The position numbers were made by a program, and so were the translations under genes. Positions 52,944 to 64,000 of a stretch of DNA of 64,000 nucleotides are shown piece by piece. A model generated the notes under the pieces. The model made no database searches, was not told the origin of the DNA, and saw only the letters and a list, made by a program, of their open reading frames with translations. The stretch comes from Pseudarthrobacter defluvii (lineage in GTDB: Bacteria; Actinomycetota; Actinomycetes; Actinomycetales; Micrococcaceae), in the NCBI RefSeq assembly GCF_030816725.1, contig NZ_JAUSYG010000001.1, positions 2,604,001-2,668,000 of the forward strand, read 5' to 3'. The stretch's first letter is position 1, and the number at the start of each line of letters is the position of its first letter.

Positions 52944-54683
52944 TCAGGCCCGCTGCGGCAGGAGCTTGGCGTCGTCCAGCAGCTCCCGGGCGTGCGCCTG
53001 GGCCGACTCCGAGTCCTCCTGGCCGGCCAGCATCCGGGCGAGCTCACGCACCCGCTCCGCCTCGTCGAGGAGGCGGACGTCGCTGGAGGTGAACCCGGTG
53101 GAGGTGCCGCCGTCGGCTCCCCTGACTGAGGTCTTGGTCACGGTGATGTGCTGGTCCGCGAAGGCGGCCACCTGCGGCAGGTGCGTCACCACCAGCACCT
53201 GCACGTGGCGTGCCAGCATGGCAAGGCGGCGGCCGATCTCGACGGCGGCGCGCCCGCCCACGCCTGCGTCCACTTCGTCGAAGACGAACGTGGGGACGGG
53301 ATCGACGGCGGCCAGCACCACTTCGATGGCCAGCATCACGCGGGACAGCTCACCGCCGGACGCACCTTTGCCCAGCGGCCGGGCCGGGGCGCCGGAGTGC
53401 GGCTGCAGCAGGAAGCTGATCTCGTCCGCGCCGTACGGGCCCAGCTGCCCTGCGGAATCCAGGTTGATCACCAGGGTGGCGTCGGCCATGGCCAGGGCCT
53501 TGAGCTCGGCGCTGACCCTGGCTGACAGGTCTTTGGCGGCCTTGGCCCGGATCCTGCTGATGGCTGCCGACTGCTTCTTCAGCTCCGCTTCGGCACGGAC
53601 CACCTCCGCGTCCAGGGACTCGATGCGGGAGGAATCGTCCTGCAGCTCGTCGAACCTGATGCGTGCCTTCTCCGCCCATTCCAGCACCTCGTCAATGGTG
53701 GGGGCGTATTTGCGCACCAGCTTGGCCAGGGCGGCGCGCCGGTCCTCGATCTCGGCGAGCCGTTCCGGGCCCTCGGAGTCCAGGCCCGCCTGGTAGCTCG
53801 CCAGCTCGGTGGCGATGTCGTTGAGCAGGAAGCCCACCTCCGCCAGCCGGGCGGCAGCGGACCCCAGCTCGGCGTCGTGCTCCGCCACGTGCTCCAGGGT
53901 CCGTTTGGCGGAGTCCACCAAGGTGGTGGCGTCACCTGCCTCACCGAAGTCCTCGGCAATGAGGGCCTGGTGCGCAGTGCTGGCGGCGATCCGCAACTCC
54001 TCGACGTTCGCCAGCTTCACGGCCTCGGCCTTCAGCAGTTCGTCCTCCCCCGGCTGGGGGTCCACGTCATCGATCTCAGCAAGGGCGGCCTCCAGGGATT
54101 CGGCTTCCCGGAGCCTGTCCCGCGCGGCGCTGCGCAGGCTGTCCAGTTCCGCCTGGCTCGCCTTCCAGCGGCCGTAGAGCTCCTGGTACGCCGCCAACGG
54201 CCCGGCCAGCGTCTCCCCGGCGAACTTGTCCAGGGCTTCGCGCTGCGCCGTGGCACCCTTAAGCCGGATCTGGTCCGACTGGCCGTGCACCACCACCAGT
54301 GATTCACCGATTTCTGCCAAGACACCCACCGGGGCGGCCCGGCCACCCAGGAACGCGCGGCTCCGTCCGTCCGCGCCCAGCCGGCGGGCCAGGATCAGCT
54401 CTGTGCCGCCGTCGAACTCCTCGGCGTCAGCGCCGGCATCCAGGGCACGTGCGACGGCTGGGTGTCCGATGTCGAGCTTAAGCACCGCTTCGGCGGTGGC
54501 GCTCTTGGCACCGCTCCTGACAGCCCCTGCGTCCGAGCGGGCGCCTAGCAGCAGTCCGACGGCGGTGACCACCATGGTCTTCCCCGCCCCGGTTTCGCCG
54601 GTGACCACGCTCAGCCCCGGGCCGAGCGGAAGCGTTGCGTCGGTGATGACGCCGAGATCACGGATTCTCAGTTCTTCAAGCAT
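52944..54683 (-). CDS. recN: DNA repair protein RecN
   Basis: 579 aa from the ATG at 54683, four bases after the nadK stop. SMC-like ATPase for double-strand-break repair. Walker [24 protein letters not shown], a coiled coil in the middle (about 150-390), signature [19 protein letters not shown], Walker [17 protein letters not shown], and [17 protein letters not shown]. The nadK-recN order is that of Rv1695-Rv1696. Confidence 0.95.
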   Translation of the reverse strand: MLEELRIRDLGVITDATLPLGPGLSVVTGETGAGKTMVVTAVGLLLGARSDAGAVRSGAKSATAEAVLKLDIGHPAVARALDAGADAEEFDGGTELILARRLGADGRSRAFLGGRAAPVGVLAEIGESLVVVHGQSDQIRLKGATAQREALDKFAGETLAGPLAAYQELYGRWKASQAELDSLRSAARDRLREAESLEAALAEIDDVDPQPGEDELLKAEAVKLANVEELRIAASTAHQALIAEDFGEAGDATTLVDSAKRTLEHVAEHDAELGSAAARLAEVGFLLNDIATELASYQAGLDSEGPERLAEIEDRRAALAKLVRKYAPTIDEVLEWAEKARIRFDELQDDSSRIESLDAEVVRAEAELKKQSAAISRIRAKAAKDLSARVSAELKALAMADATLVINLDSAGQLGPYGADEISFLLQPHSGAPARPLGKGASGGELSRVMLAIEVVLAAVDPVPTFVFDEVDAGVGGRAAVEIGRRLAMLARHVQVLVVTHLPQVAAFADQHITVTKTSVRGADGGTSTGFTSSDVRLLDEAERVRELARMLAGQEDSESAQAHARELLDDAKLLPQRA

Positions 54684-54687
54684 TGAT

Positions 54688-55710
54688 TCACTTCGCAGTC
54701 GACGGATCGGGATCGCTGTCGGGGCCCTCAAGACGCGCGGGCAGCGGCGGCACGGGCCGGGGCGTCCGCACCACGGGAATGGGGCCCGTGTGCACGGCGT
54801 CGGACTTGGGCACCGGGCCGCGCCAGCCGTGGATTGGCAGCTGGAACTTGCGGACCAGGCGGGCTGAGAACGGGGTCTGGTGCGTGCGGGCCAGCCGGAC
54901 AGGGGTGGCCGACTTGGTCACTTCCACGCGTGCGCCGGGCGGCAGGTCAACCGAGCGCCGGCCATCGCACCAGAGGACCCCCTGGGCGTCAGTCCGGCCC
55001 AGCACCTCAACGGCGAGCTTGGACCTGGGCGACACGACGAGCGGCTTGGCGAAGAGCGCATGGGCGCTGATGGGCACAATCACCAGCGCCTCCACCTCGG
55101 GCCATACCACCGGTCCACCGGCGGAAAACGCGTAGGCAGTGGAACCCGTGGGGGTTGCGAGCACAATGCCGTCGGAGCCGAAGGAGGTCAGCGGTCGCTC
55201 GTCCACCTCCGTCACCACTTCCAGCATCCGTTCGCGGTTGGCTTTTTCGATGGCGGCTTCGTTTAAAGCCCAGGTGTGCCAAATCTTCTGGCCGCGGACC
55301 CAGACCTGGACATCAATGGTCATCCGCTCTTCCACCGTGTATTCCCGGCTGGCGATCCACTCGACGGTCTGGGCCAGGTCCGCCCGCTCACTTTCGGCCA
55401 GGAACCCCACGTGGCCCAGGTTGACGCCCAGCAGGGGCACATCAACTTCCCGGACCAGTTCGGCGGCCCGCAGGATGGTTCCGTCGCCGCCCAGGACCAT
55501 GACGAGTTCGACGTCGGGCAGCTGGACGTGGTCGTGGAGCACCTCCACCGGCTGGGCGAGGTGGCCAAAGAACCGCTCCATGTCACCCAGTTCGGACTCC
55601 TGCATCACGGGGACCATGCCCGACGCCTGCAGCAGGGCGCAGGCTTCCCAGGCGGCCTTCAGTGACTCCTCGCGGCCGGTGTGGGCAAGGACCAGTACAC
55701 GCCTGCTCAT
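54688..55710 (-). CDS. nadK: NAD kinase
   Basis: 340 aa. Phosphorylates NAD to NADP. Motifs: LVMVLGGDGTILRAAELV (GGDG), LGVNLGHVGFLAE, the conserved NEAAIEKANRERMLEV, GIVLATPTGSTAYAFSAGGPV. The C-terminal about 45 residues are Pro/Arg-rich and outside the fold. The ATG follows the tlyA stop by 13 bp. Confidence 0.95.
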   Translation of the reverse strand: MSRRVLVLAHTGREESLKAAWEACALLQASGMVPVMQESELGDMERFFGHLAQPVEVLHDHVQLPDVELVMVLGGDGTILRAAELVREVDVPLLGVNLGHVGFLAESERADLAQTVEWIASREYTVEERMTIDVQVWVRGQKIWHTWALNEAAIEKANRERMLEVVTEVDERPLTSFGSDGIVLATPTGSTAYAFSAGGPVVWPEVEALVIVPISAHALFAKPLVVSPRSKLAVEVLGRTDAQGVLWCDGRRSVDLPPGARVEVTKSATPVRLARTHQTPFSARLVRKFQLPIHGWRGPVPKSDAVHTGPIPVVRTPRPVPPLPARLEGPDSDPDPSTAK

Positions 55711-55723
55711 CAGGTTCCGCTCT

Positions 55724-56539
55724 CTAGTGGTTCGGCCAGATTTGTCCGAGCAATGCAGCTGCTGCTGCCTCTCGCTCTTCGATCTTAGGCAAGTCTTTGG
55801 TGATCCTGCGTTTTATCCACAGGAAGTATTCGACGTTTCCGTCCTGTCCCGGCAACGGACTTGCCGCCAGCCCGCACAGGTCCAGCCCGGCGTCGAGCGC
55901 TGCGCCGGCAACCTTCTGGACGGCCATCCGCCGCTCGCGTTCCGACGTAACCACCCCCGTGCGGCCCAGCCGGTCCTTTCCTATTTCGAACTGCGGCTTG
56001 ACCATCAGCACCAGGTCACCGCCGGGTTCGGTGCAGTCGGCCAGCGGCTGCACCACCAGGGTGAGGGAGATAAAGGACAGGTCCGCCACGGTCAGGGCGG
56101 CAGGGCCGGCGATGTCAGCCGGGTCCATGTACCTGACGTTCATGCCCTCATGGACGTCCACGCGGGGGTCGTTGCGGAGGTGCGGCACCAACTGGCCGTG
56201 TCCGACGTCGACCGCCACCACCTGCGCGGCACCTCGCCGAAGGAGGACGTCGGTGAAGCCCCCGGTGGAGGCACCGGCGTCGAGGCACCTTTTGCCCTGC
56301 GCCGAGACCTGGGGGAAGGCGTCGAGGGCGCCGGCCAGCTTGTGCGCGGCACGGCTGGCGTAGGTGTCGTTGTCATCGAGTTCGACGGCGAGGTCCCGGC
56401 TGTCGTCAACCTGCTGGGAGGCTTTGGCCAGGACCTGGCCACCGGAGGTGACCTTGCCGTCGGCGATGAGCGAGGCCGCGTGGGTCCGCGACCTCGCCAG
56501 GCCGCGGGCCACCAGCGCCTGGTCGAGGCGGACGGGCAT
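55724..56539 (-). CDS. tlyA: TlyA-family rRNA 2'-O-methyltransferase
   Basis: 271 aa. N-terminal S4 domain (RLDQALVARGLARSRTHAASLIADGKVTSGGQ) and a FtsJ-like SAM domain (CLDAGASTGGFTDVLLRRGAAQVVAVDVGHGQL, VADLSFISLTLV, VLMVKPQFEIGKDRLGR). In mycobacteria TlyA methylates 16S and 23S rRNA and its loss gives capreomycin resistance. The ATG overlaps the stop of the small upstream gene (TGATG). Confidence 0.94.
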   Translation of the reverse strand: MPVRLDQALVARGLARSRTHAASLIADGKVTSGGQVLAKASQQVDDSRDLAVELDDNDTYASRAAHKLAGALDAFPQVSAQGKRCLDAGASTGGFTDVLLRRGAAQVVAVDVGHGQLVPHLRNDPRVDVHEGMNVRYMDPADIAGPAALTVADLSFISLTLVVQPLADCTEPGGDLVLMVKPQFEIGKDRLGRTGVVTSERERRMAVQKVAGAALDAGLDLCGLAASPLPGQDGNVEYFLWIKRRITKDLPKIEEREAAAAALLGQIWPNH

Positions 56540-56802
56540 CAGGCTGCCCCGCCGGCGCGATTGGCTGCCGCCCGGACCTGGTCGATAGGATCGCTGTTGA
56601 GTGCCGCCAGCAGCTCGTCGTGGAGTTCGTTGTAGACGCTTTCGTGGTCCGCGGCGGGAAGGCCGGGTATGTCGAGAAGCCTGGCCATGGCCCGTCCCAC
56701 CTGCGGATCAGCGCCGTCCTGCCCGATGTCCCGCATGGCCGCGTTCGGCCACTCCGGGGCGGGCTGGGCTGTCGAGTCGTCCGGTTCGGTCAGCTCAGTC
56801 AT
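56539..56802 (-). CDS. Small conserved hypothetical protein (Rv1693 position)
   Basis: 87 aa, MTELTEPDDSTAQPAPEW at the start; the rest is helical (DPQVGRAMARLLDIPGLPAADHESVYNELHDELLAALN). It occupies the place of Rv1693 between the HAD phosphatase and tlyA and is translationally coupled to tlyA. No function known. Confidence 0.8.
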   Translation of the reverse strand: MTELTEPDDSTAQPAPEWPNAAMRDIGQDGADPQVGRAMARLLDIPGLPAADHESVYNELHDELLAALNSDPIDQVRAAANRAGGAA

Positions 56803-56811
56803 TGAACCAGT

Positions 56812-57801
56812 CTAGTGATCCAGCCACACCAGCTTGGGTGCCTGGGCAGTTGCGGCCTCCGGTGTCTCCGCCCACCAGGCCGCGCACGCAGCGCGCCAGG
56901 AGTTCAGGTCGTCCTGGCTGCCAATGATGCCCACCGCTCCGTTGGCTACGCGCGCGGTCGCTTCCCCGCAAATGTAGGTGCCGTCGTCGAGCGTCACCTC
57001 CGGGTACGGGCGGTGCAGGTCCCCCAGGTCCGCGATGATGTAGTTGGGCCGTTCCGGGGAGCGGGCTGCAAGGATGGTTTCGCGGGTGTCGACGCCGGTC
57101 AGCACCGCCACGGTGGCGAAGCCGGCGTTGTTGCCGCCCAGGATGTCTGTGTCCAGCCGGTCCCCCACCACCAGGGGGCGCTCGGCCCCCAGGCGCTTGG
57201 CGGCGGAGTGGAACAGCGGCGCCTCGGGTTTACCCGCGACTTGGGGCTGCTGCCCGGTGGCGGCAGCGACGGCGGCCACCAAGGTGCCGTTCCCGGGGGC
57301 GATCCCGCGTGCCTGGGGAATGGACATGTCCGTGTTGGTGGCCACCCACAGGGCGCCGGCGTTCACAACATAGGTGGCTTCGGCCAGGTCCTTCCAGCCG
57401 ATGGCGGGGCTGAAGCCCTGGACCACGGCCACCGGCTCCTCGTCCTGGCTGCCCACCGGGACCAGGCCCGCCAGCTCGATTTCCCGGGCCAGCGCCGGGC
57501 TGCCGGTAATCAGGATCCGCGACCCGGGCGCCAGCAGCGAAGCAAGCAGGTCCGCCGCCGCCTGCGAGGAACTGACCACCTGGTTGTCCTCGGCGGGTGC
57601 ACCGAGTTCACGCAAGTGTGCTGCAACCTCTGCCGGCGAACGGGAGGCGTTGTTGGTTACGTACCCCAAGCCGATGCCGAGCCCGGCGAGCTGTTTCAGC
57701 GATTCAACAGCTCCGGGAATTGCGTGCGGACCTGCGTACACCACGCCGTCCAGGTCTGCCAGCAGGGCATCGAAGCGGGAAACCAGGGAAGCCTCACTCA
57801 T
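56812..57801 (-). CDS. HAD-IIA family phosphatase (Rv1692-like)
   Basis: 329 aa. ALLADLDGVVYAG carries the nucleophile DxD pattern, GYVTNNASRSP the motif-II region, and VVGDRLDTDILGGNNAGFATVAVLTGV motifs III/IV. The C2B cap makes it a NagD/phosphoglycolate-phosphatase type. Rv1692 in mycobacteria has been described as a glycerol 3-phosphate phosphatase, which may hold here. Spacing to neighbours is 6-9 bp, so part of the operon. Confidence 0.93.
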   Translation of the reverse strand: MSEASLVSRFDALLADLDGVVYAGPHAIPGAVESLKQLAGLGIGLGYVTNNASRSPAEVAAHLRELGAPAEDNQVVSSSQAAADLLASLLAPGSRILITGSPALAREIELAGLVPVGSQDEEPVAVVQGFSPAIGWKDLAEATYVVNAGALWVATNTDMSIPQARGIAPGNGTLVAAVAAATGQQPQVAGKPEAPLFHSAAKRLGAERPLVVGDRLDTDILGGNNAGFATVAVLTGVDTRETILAARSPERPNYIIADLGDLHRPYPEVTLDDGTYICGEATARVANGAVGIIGSQDDLNSWRAACAAWWAETPEAATAQAPKLVWLDH

Positions 57802-57807
57802 GGGCGG

Positions 57808-59514
57808 TCAGTCCCGCCGTTCTTCATCGTCCAGGGTGTTCGAGTCTTCGAGGACGTCGTCGCCTGCCTCTTCCGGTGCCGCAGCCTCAAGCTCGTCGTG
57901 TTCCACCGAGTCCTGGTCCGATTCCGCGTCGTCCGAAACGAAGTAGTCGGCGTCCTGGTCATCGAAGCTGCTGTCCTGGGCTTCCCTTGCGTCTGTAACG
58001 CGGGCGCTTTCGGCGGCAGGGGCAGCGGGAGCCGCTGCCGTGACTTCGGCTCCGGCTTCGGCTCCGGCTTCGGCTTCCGGGGCGGAGGCAGTGGAAGCAC
58101 GGTCCAGCATCCGGCGGCGCTCAGCCTCTTCCCGGGCCTCCTCTTCCTCGTCCCAGCCGAGGTCGATAATCTCGGGTTCCTGGTCCACACCCTGGCCCAG
58201 GGCATTTTCCGCCACCACGGCCTGACGGCTCCACTTCTGCGACTCTTCGTCGCGTCCCACCGCTGCCAGGGCGTCGGCGTAGGCACGGAAGAGACGCGGG
58301 CTGTAGGAGAACGCGCGGTTGATGTCCAGCTGCGGGATCTCAAGTTCCGCCACCGCTGCATCCAGTTGGCCGAGGTCGGTACGTGCTCCGGCGGCCACGA
58401 TGGCCAGCTCTACCTTCCCGGGCGCGTCGAGATCCTGGGCTTCCTCGGAACGGGCAACATCAAGGGCCCGGTCGGGGCGGCCCAGGCCACGTTCGCAGTC
58501 GGCCATGACGGGCAGATGCACATTGGAGCCGCTGATCCGCCGGAAGGTCCGGAACTCGCGCAGCGCCTCACCGTAGTGGCCGGCAGCGTAGGCGGTCAGG
58601 CCAACGGCTTCGCGAACAGCAGCGAGCCTACCGCCACGACGGCTGGCGGCAAGTGCGTGCTGGAAGGCCAGTTCGGGCTCGTCGTCGATGAGGCGGCCGG
58701 CCATGACCAGGTGGCGAGCCACCCACTCCGCGCTCTTGGACTCGAGGGTCTTGATCTGGTGCTGCGTGGCGCGGTCCAATTCCTTGCCCGTGACGTCCTC
58801 GTCGATTTCGGGCGAGCGTTCACGGTCCGGCCGGTTGGCGCTGCGAAGGTCGGCAGCGTTGGGCACGCGGGCGGGGCGTTCCTCCTGGCGGTCGCGGCCG
58901 AAACTGCGGGGACCGGATCCGCGGCCGGAGTCAGCACGGCTGTCGCCGCGGTTGTTGTCGCGGTCAAAGCTGCGGGGCGCCCGCTCTTGACGGTCACCGA
59001 ACGGTTTGCGGTTGTCACCGCCGAAGCCACGGCGATCGCCTTCGCCGTCGCGGCGGGGACGGTCGCCGTAGGGCTTGCGGTCGCGGTCACCGAACGGCTT
59101 GCGCTCACGGTCACCGGCACCGCCGAAACCACGGCGATCACCTTCCCCATCACGACGCGGACGATCACCAAACGGCTTACGGTCACGGTCACCGGCACCG
59201 CCGAAACCACGGCGATCACCTTCCCCATCACGACGCGGACGATCGCCATAGGGCTTGCGCTCACGGTCGCCGGCACCGCCGCCGAAACCACGGCGATCAC
59301 CTTCCCCATCACGACGCGGACGATCACCAAACGGCTTACGGTCCCGGTCGTCGAAAGACTTACGCTCCCCGCCACCGGTAGCTCCTCCGCGGGAGAAGTT
59401 GTTACCCTCACGGTCCGACCGGGACCTGAACCCACGCGGCTCACCGCCGGAGTTGTTGTTGCCGCGGAACGCGCCGCGGTCGTTGCCGCGGTTGCCACCG
59501 TTGTGCTCGGCCAT
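57808..59514 (-). CDS. Low-complexity RGG/RD-rich protein with TPR-like C-terminal half (Rv1691-like)
   Basis: 568 aa from the ATG at 59514 (CAGGAGGAA upstream). Residues 1-230 are Arg/Gly/Asp-rich repeats built on a 26-27-residue unit (RDRKPFGDRPRRDGEGD-type). The DNA repeats with 78-81-bp periods between about 59020 and 59360. Residues 265-440 are helical pairs of TPR kind (EWVARHLVMAGRLIDDEPELAFQHALAASRRG, GHYGEALREFRTFRRIS, GRPDRALDVARSEEA). The tail is acidic. The highly charged N-terminus suggests RNA binding and disorder; function unknown. Confidence 0.82.
   Translation of the reverse strand: MAEHNGGNRGNDRGAFRGNNNSGGEPRGFRSRSDREGNNFSRGGATGGGERKSFDDRDRKPFGDRPRRDGEGDRRGFGGGAGDRERKPYGDRPRRDGEGDRRGFGGAGDRDRKPFGDRPRRDGEGDRRGFGGAGDRERKPFGDRDRKPYGDRPRRDGEGDRRGFGGDNRKPFGDRQERAPRSFDRDNNRGDSRADSGRGSGPRSFGRDRQEERPARVPNAADLRSANRPDRERSPEIDEDVTGKELDRATQHQIKTLESKSAEWVARHLVMAGRLIDDEPELAFQHALAASRRGGRLAAVREAVGLTAYAAGHYGEALREFRTFRRISGSNVHLPVMADCERGLGRPDRALDVARSEEAQDLDAPGKVELAIVAAGARTDLGQLDAAVAELEIPQLDINRAFSYSPRLFRAYADALAAVGRDEESQKWSRQAVVAENALGQGVDQEPEIIDLGWDEEEEAREEAERRRMLDRASTASAPEAEAGAEAGAEVTAAAPAAPAAESARVTDAREAQDSSFDDQDADYFVSDDAESDQDSVEHDELEAAAPEEAGDDVLEDSNTLDDEERRD
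59020..59360. repeat. Tandem 78-81-bp coding repeats
   Basis: Near-identical units begin near 59123, 59201 and 59282, with a more divergent copy before them. They encode the RD/RGG repeats of the protein at 57808. In-frame unit length suggests gain and loss by recombination. Confidence 0.85.
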
Positions 59515-59699
59515 ATGGATTCCTCCTGTTGTGAGCCGACCACTGGCGCAACTGCAGCCGCTCGTTTCGTTTCCTACGCGACCCGAAATCAAGCGCTTCG
59601 AAGTCCGTACATCTTCATCAATTCTAGTGGAGCCGCAAAATGCCGCGGGACAGCGGAAGCCCTGGGAGCGGCATCGTGGCCAGCTTCACAGCTCAACGA

Positions 59700-59867
59700 A
59701 CGCCCGCTCACGTTTGGCAGGTTCCTCCCCGACGCCCGCTCATGTCTGGCAGGTTCATCTTGAACGCAGGCTCTCATGGCTTTGATAGCTATGAGAGGGT
59801 GTCGATGGTTTACCTGTCAGGGGTGAGCGGGGGTTGATCGTTTAGCTGTCAGGGGTGAGCGGGGGTC
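59700..59867. mobile_element. Symmetric inverted-repeat element (MITE or insertion-sequence remnant)
   Basis: About 168 bp. Four copies of a 22-23-bp unit with consensus ACCTGYCARRSRTGAGCGGG: two facing left (59701-59722, 59733-59754) and two facing right (59812-59833, 59844-59866). Each pair has a 32-bp period. The exact centre holds an 11-bp hairpin (59771-59797, CTCTCATGGCT/AGCTATGAGAG). No coding frame inside. The layout matches double transposase-binding sites at element ends brought together, as in a MITE. Together with the 5S terminator it is what the gene-free stretch 59515-59963 holds; nothing else was seen there. Confidence 0.65.
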
Positions 59868-59922
59868 CTGGGGCTGGTCCCGGTATTGGGTTCGTTTTGG
59901 GTGGTGTGTTGTTAAATGTGGG

Positions 59923-59948
59923 AGGCCCCAACCGTGTGGTTGGGGCCT
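59923..59948 (-). terminator. Terminator of the rRNA operon
   Basis: 11-bp stem (59923-59933 with 59938-59948), 4-nt loop, past the 5S 3' end on the minus strand, followed by CCCACATTTAAC. Confidence 0.85.
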
Positions 59949-59963
59949 CGACCTCAATGATTG

Positions 59964-60081
59964 TTCCGGCGGTGACCTACTCTCCCACACCCTCCCGGGT
60001 GCAGTACCATCGGCGCTGTGGGTCTTAGCTTCCGGGTTCGGAATGGGACCGGGCGTTTCCCCCACGCTATGACCGCCGTAA
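59964..60081 (-). rRNA. rrf: 5S ribosomal RNA
   Basis: About 118 nt. Minus-strand sequence begins TTACGGCGGTCATAGCG and ends GTCACCGCCGGAA; the ends pair as helix I. The loop sequence CCCATTCCGAACCCGGAAG is invariant for 5S. Ends are approximate within a few bases. Confidence 0.96.
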
Positions 60082-60200
60082 CCCTTTCACCCGCTCCCCC
60101 GCGTTGGTGTTGCTTTGGGGGTGGGAAGACTGTGGTTACAACATGTGGTGTTGTATTCAGTTGTGTTGGTTCCCTGTGCAACCCGTGTGTTGCGGGGGTT

Positions 60201-60242
60201 GTTGGTTGGGAACCACATAGTGGACGCAAGCAGAATTTGTAT
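60201..60242 (-). ncRNA. 3' arm of the pre-23S rRNA processing stem
   Basis: The plus strand here reads almost the same as the minus strand at 63506-63545. In the transcript the two therefore pair across the 23S, a stem of about 40 bp that RNase III would cut. The core ACATAGTGGACGC is identical in both arms. Confidence 0.75.
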
Positions 60243-60259
60243 GTTTCTGTGTGGTGTAA

Positions 60260-64000
<3,741 letters not shown>

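Noticed and set aside
59020..59360. CRISPR-like repeat array
   Set aside because: Units are in-frame coding repeats without unique spacers; no cas genes nearby.
56815..59763. 982-codon plus-strand open frame opposite the HAD phosphatase and TPR genes
   Set aside because: Product of high GC and of the coding repeats on the other strand; no start site, no family sequence, and the minus strand holds two recognisable genes.

Overview
The window is high-GC DNA with dense, mostly Shine-Dalgarno-led genes. Gene content and order point to an actinobacterium of the Micrococcaceae, Arthrobacter/Pseudarthrobacter-like. The pointers are the mraZ-rsmH edge of the division/cell-wall cluster, a DUF3040 protein, PASTA kinase PknL beside an Rv2175c-like regulator, a GarA/OdhI FHA protein with two MerR regulators, a pyrG-recN-nadK-tlyA run, and a 16S-23S spacer without tRNAs. 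The genus is an inference; no search was run.

Layout. 1-18 kb: 5' part of rsmH, mraZ with its operator array, a DUF3040 protein, dinB, a lipoprotein plus polyprenyl synthase pair, an Rv2175c-like regulator, a LysM/transglycosylase protein, pknL, class II DAHP synthase, an acyltransferase, two tandem alpha/beta hydrolases with a membrane protein, ROK glucokinase, long-chain acyl-CoA ligase and a lone CbxX-type AAA+ ATPase. 18-26 kb: pyruvate carboxylase, an orphan ParA-type ATPase, then merR, bifunctional nuclease, ftsR-like merR, garA and gcvH. 26-29 kb: Fpg/Nei glycosylase, a secreted LGFP-repeat polysaccharide deacetylase and tRNA-Pro(GGG). 29-37 kb: a minus-strand run of der, plsC, cmk, tyrA, rluB-like, scpB, scpA and parA.

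37-49 kb is a metabolic block. It has a dicarboxylate transporter with a divergent DcuS/DcuR-type two-component system, propionyl-CoA ligase, a GntR regulator with prpD-prpB-prpC (2-methylcitrate cycle), a Nudix hydrolase, and an ECF sigma factor with an unusual membrane partner. 49-59.5 kb is a minus-strand run of housekeeping genes: xerD, ADP-ribose pyrophosphatase, pyrG, recN, nadK, tlyA, a small protein, a HAD phosphatase and a low-complexity/TPR protein. From 59.9 kb to the end lies a minus-strand rRNA operon (5S, 23S and the 3' tip of 16S). A symmetric repeat element of about 168 bp (59700-59867) sits between it and the protein genes.

Most notable: three conserved genes (ftsR-like, cmk, prpE) each carry a small insertion in a homopolymer or dinucleotide tract that breaks the frame while both halves stay well conserved. 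This fits sequencing/assembly error better than decay, but should be checked. Other points are the palindromic MITE-like element, a mirrored MraZ-box array, paired GntR operators, an ECF sigma/membrane-protein pair lacking the zinc anti-sigma motif, three starts that look leaderless with identical -10 spacing, and an LGFP plus NodB surface enzyme. I did not find a clearly new multi-gene system. The ECF pair, the lone AAA+ ATPase and the repeat element are the best candidates for new biology.
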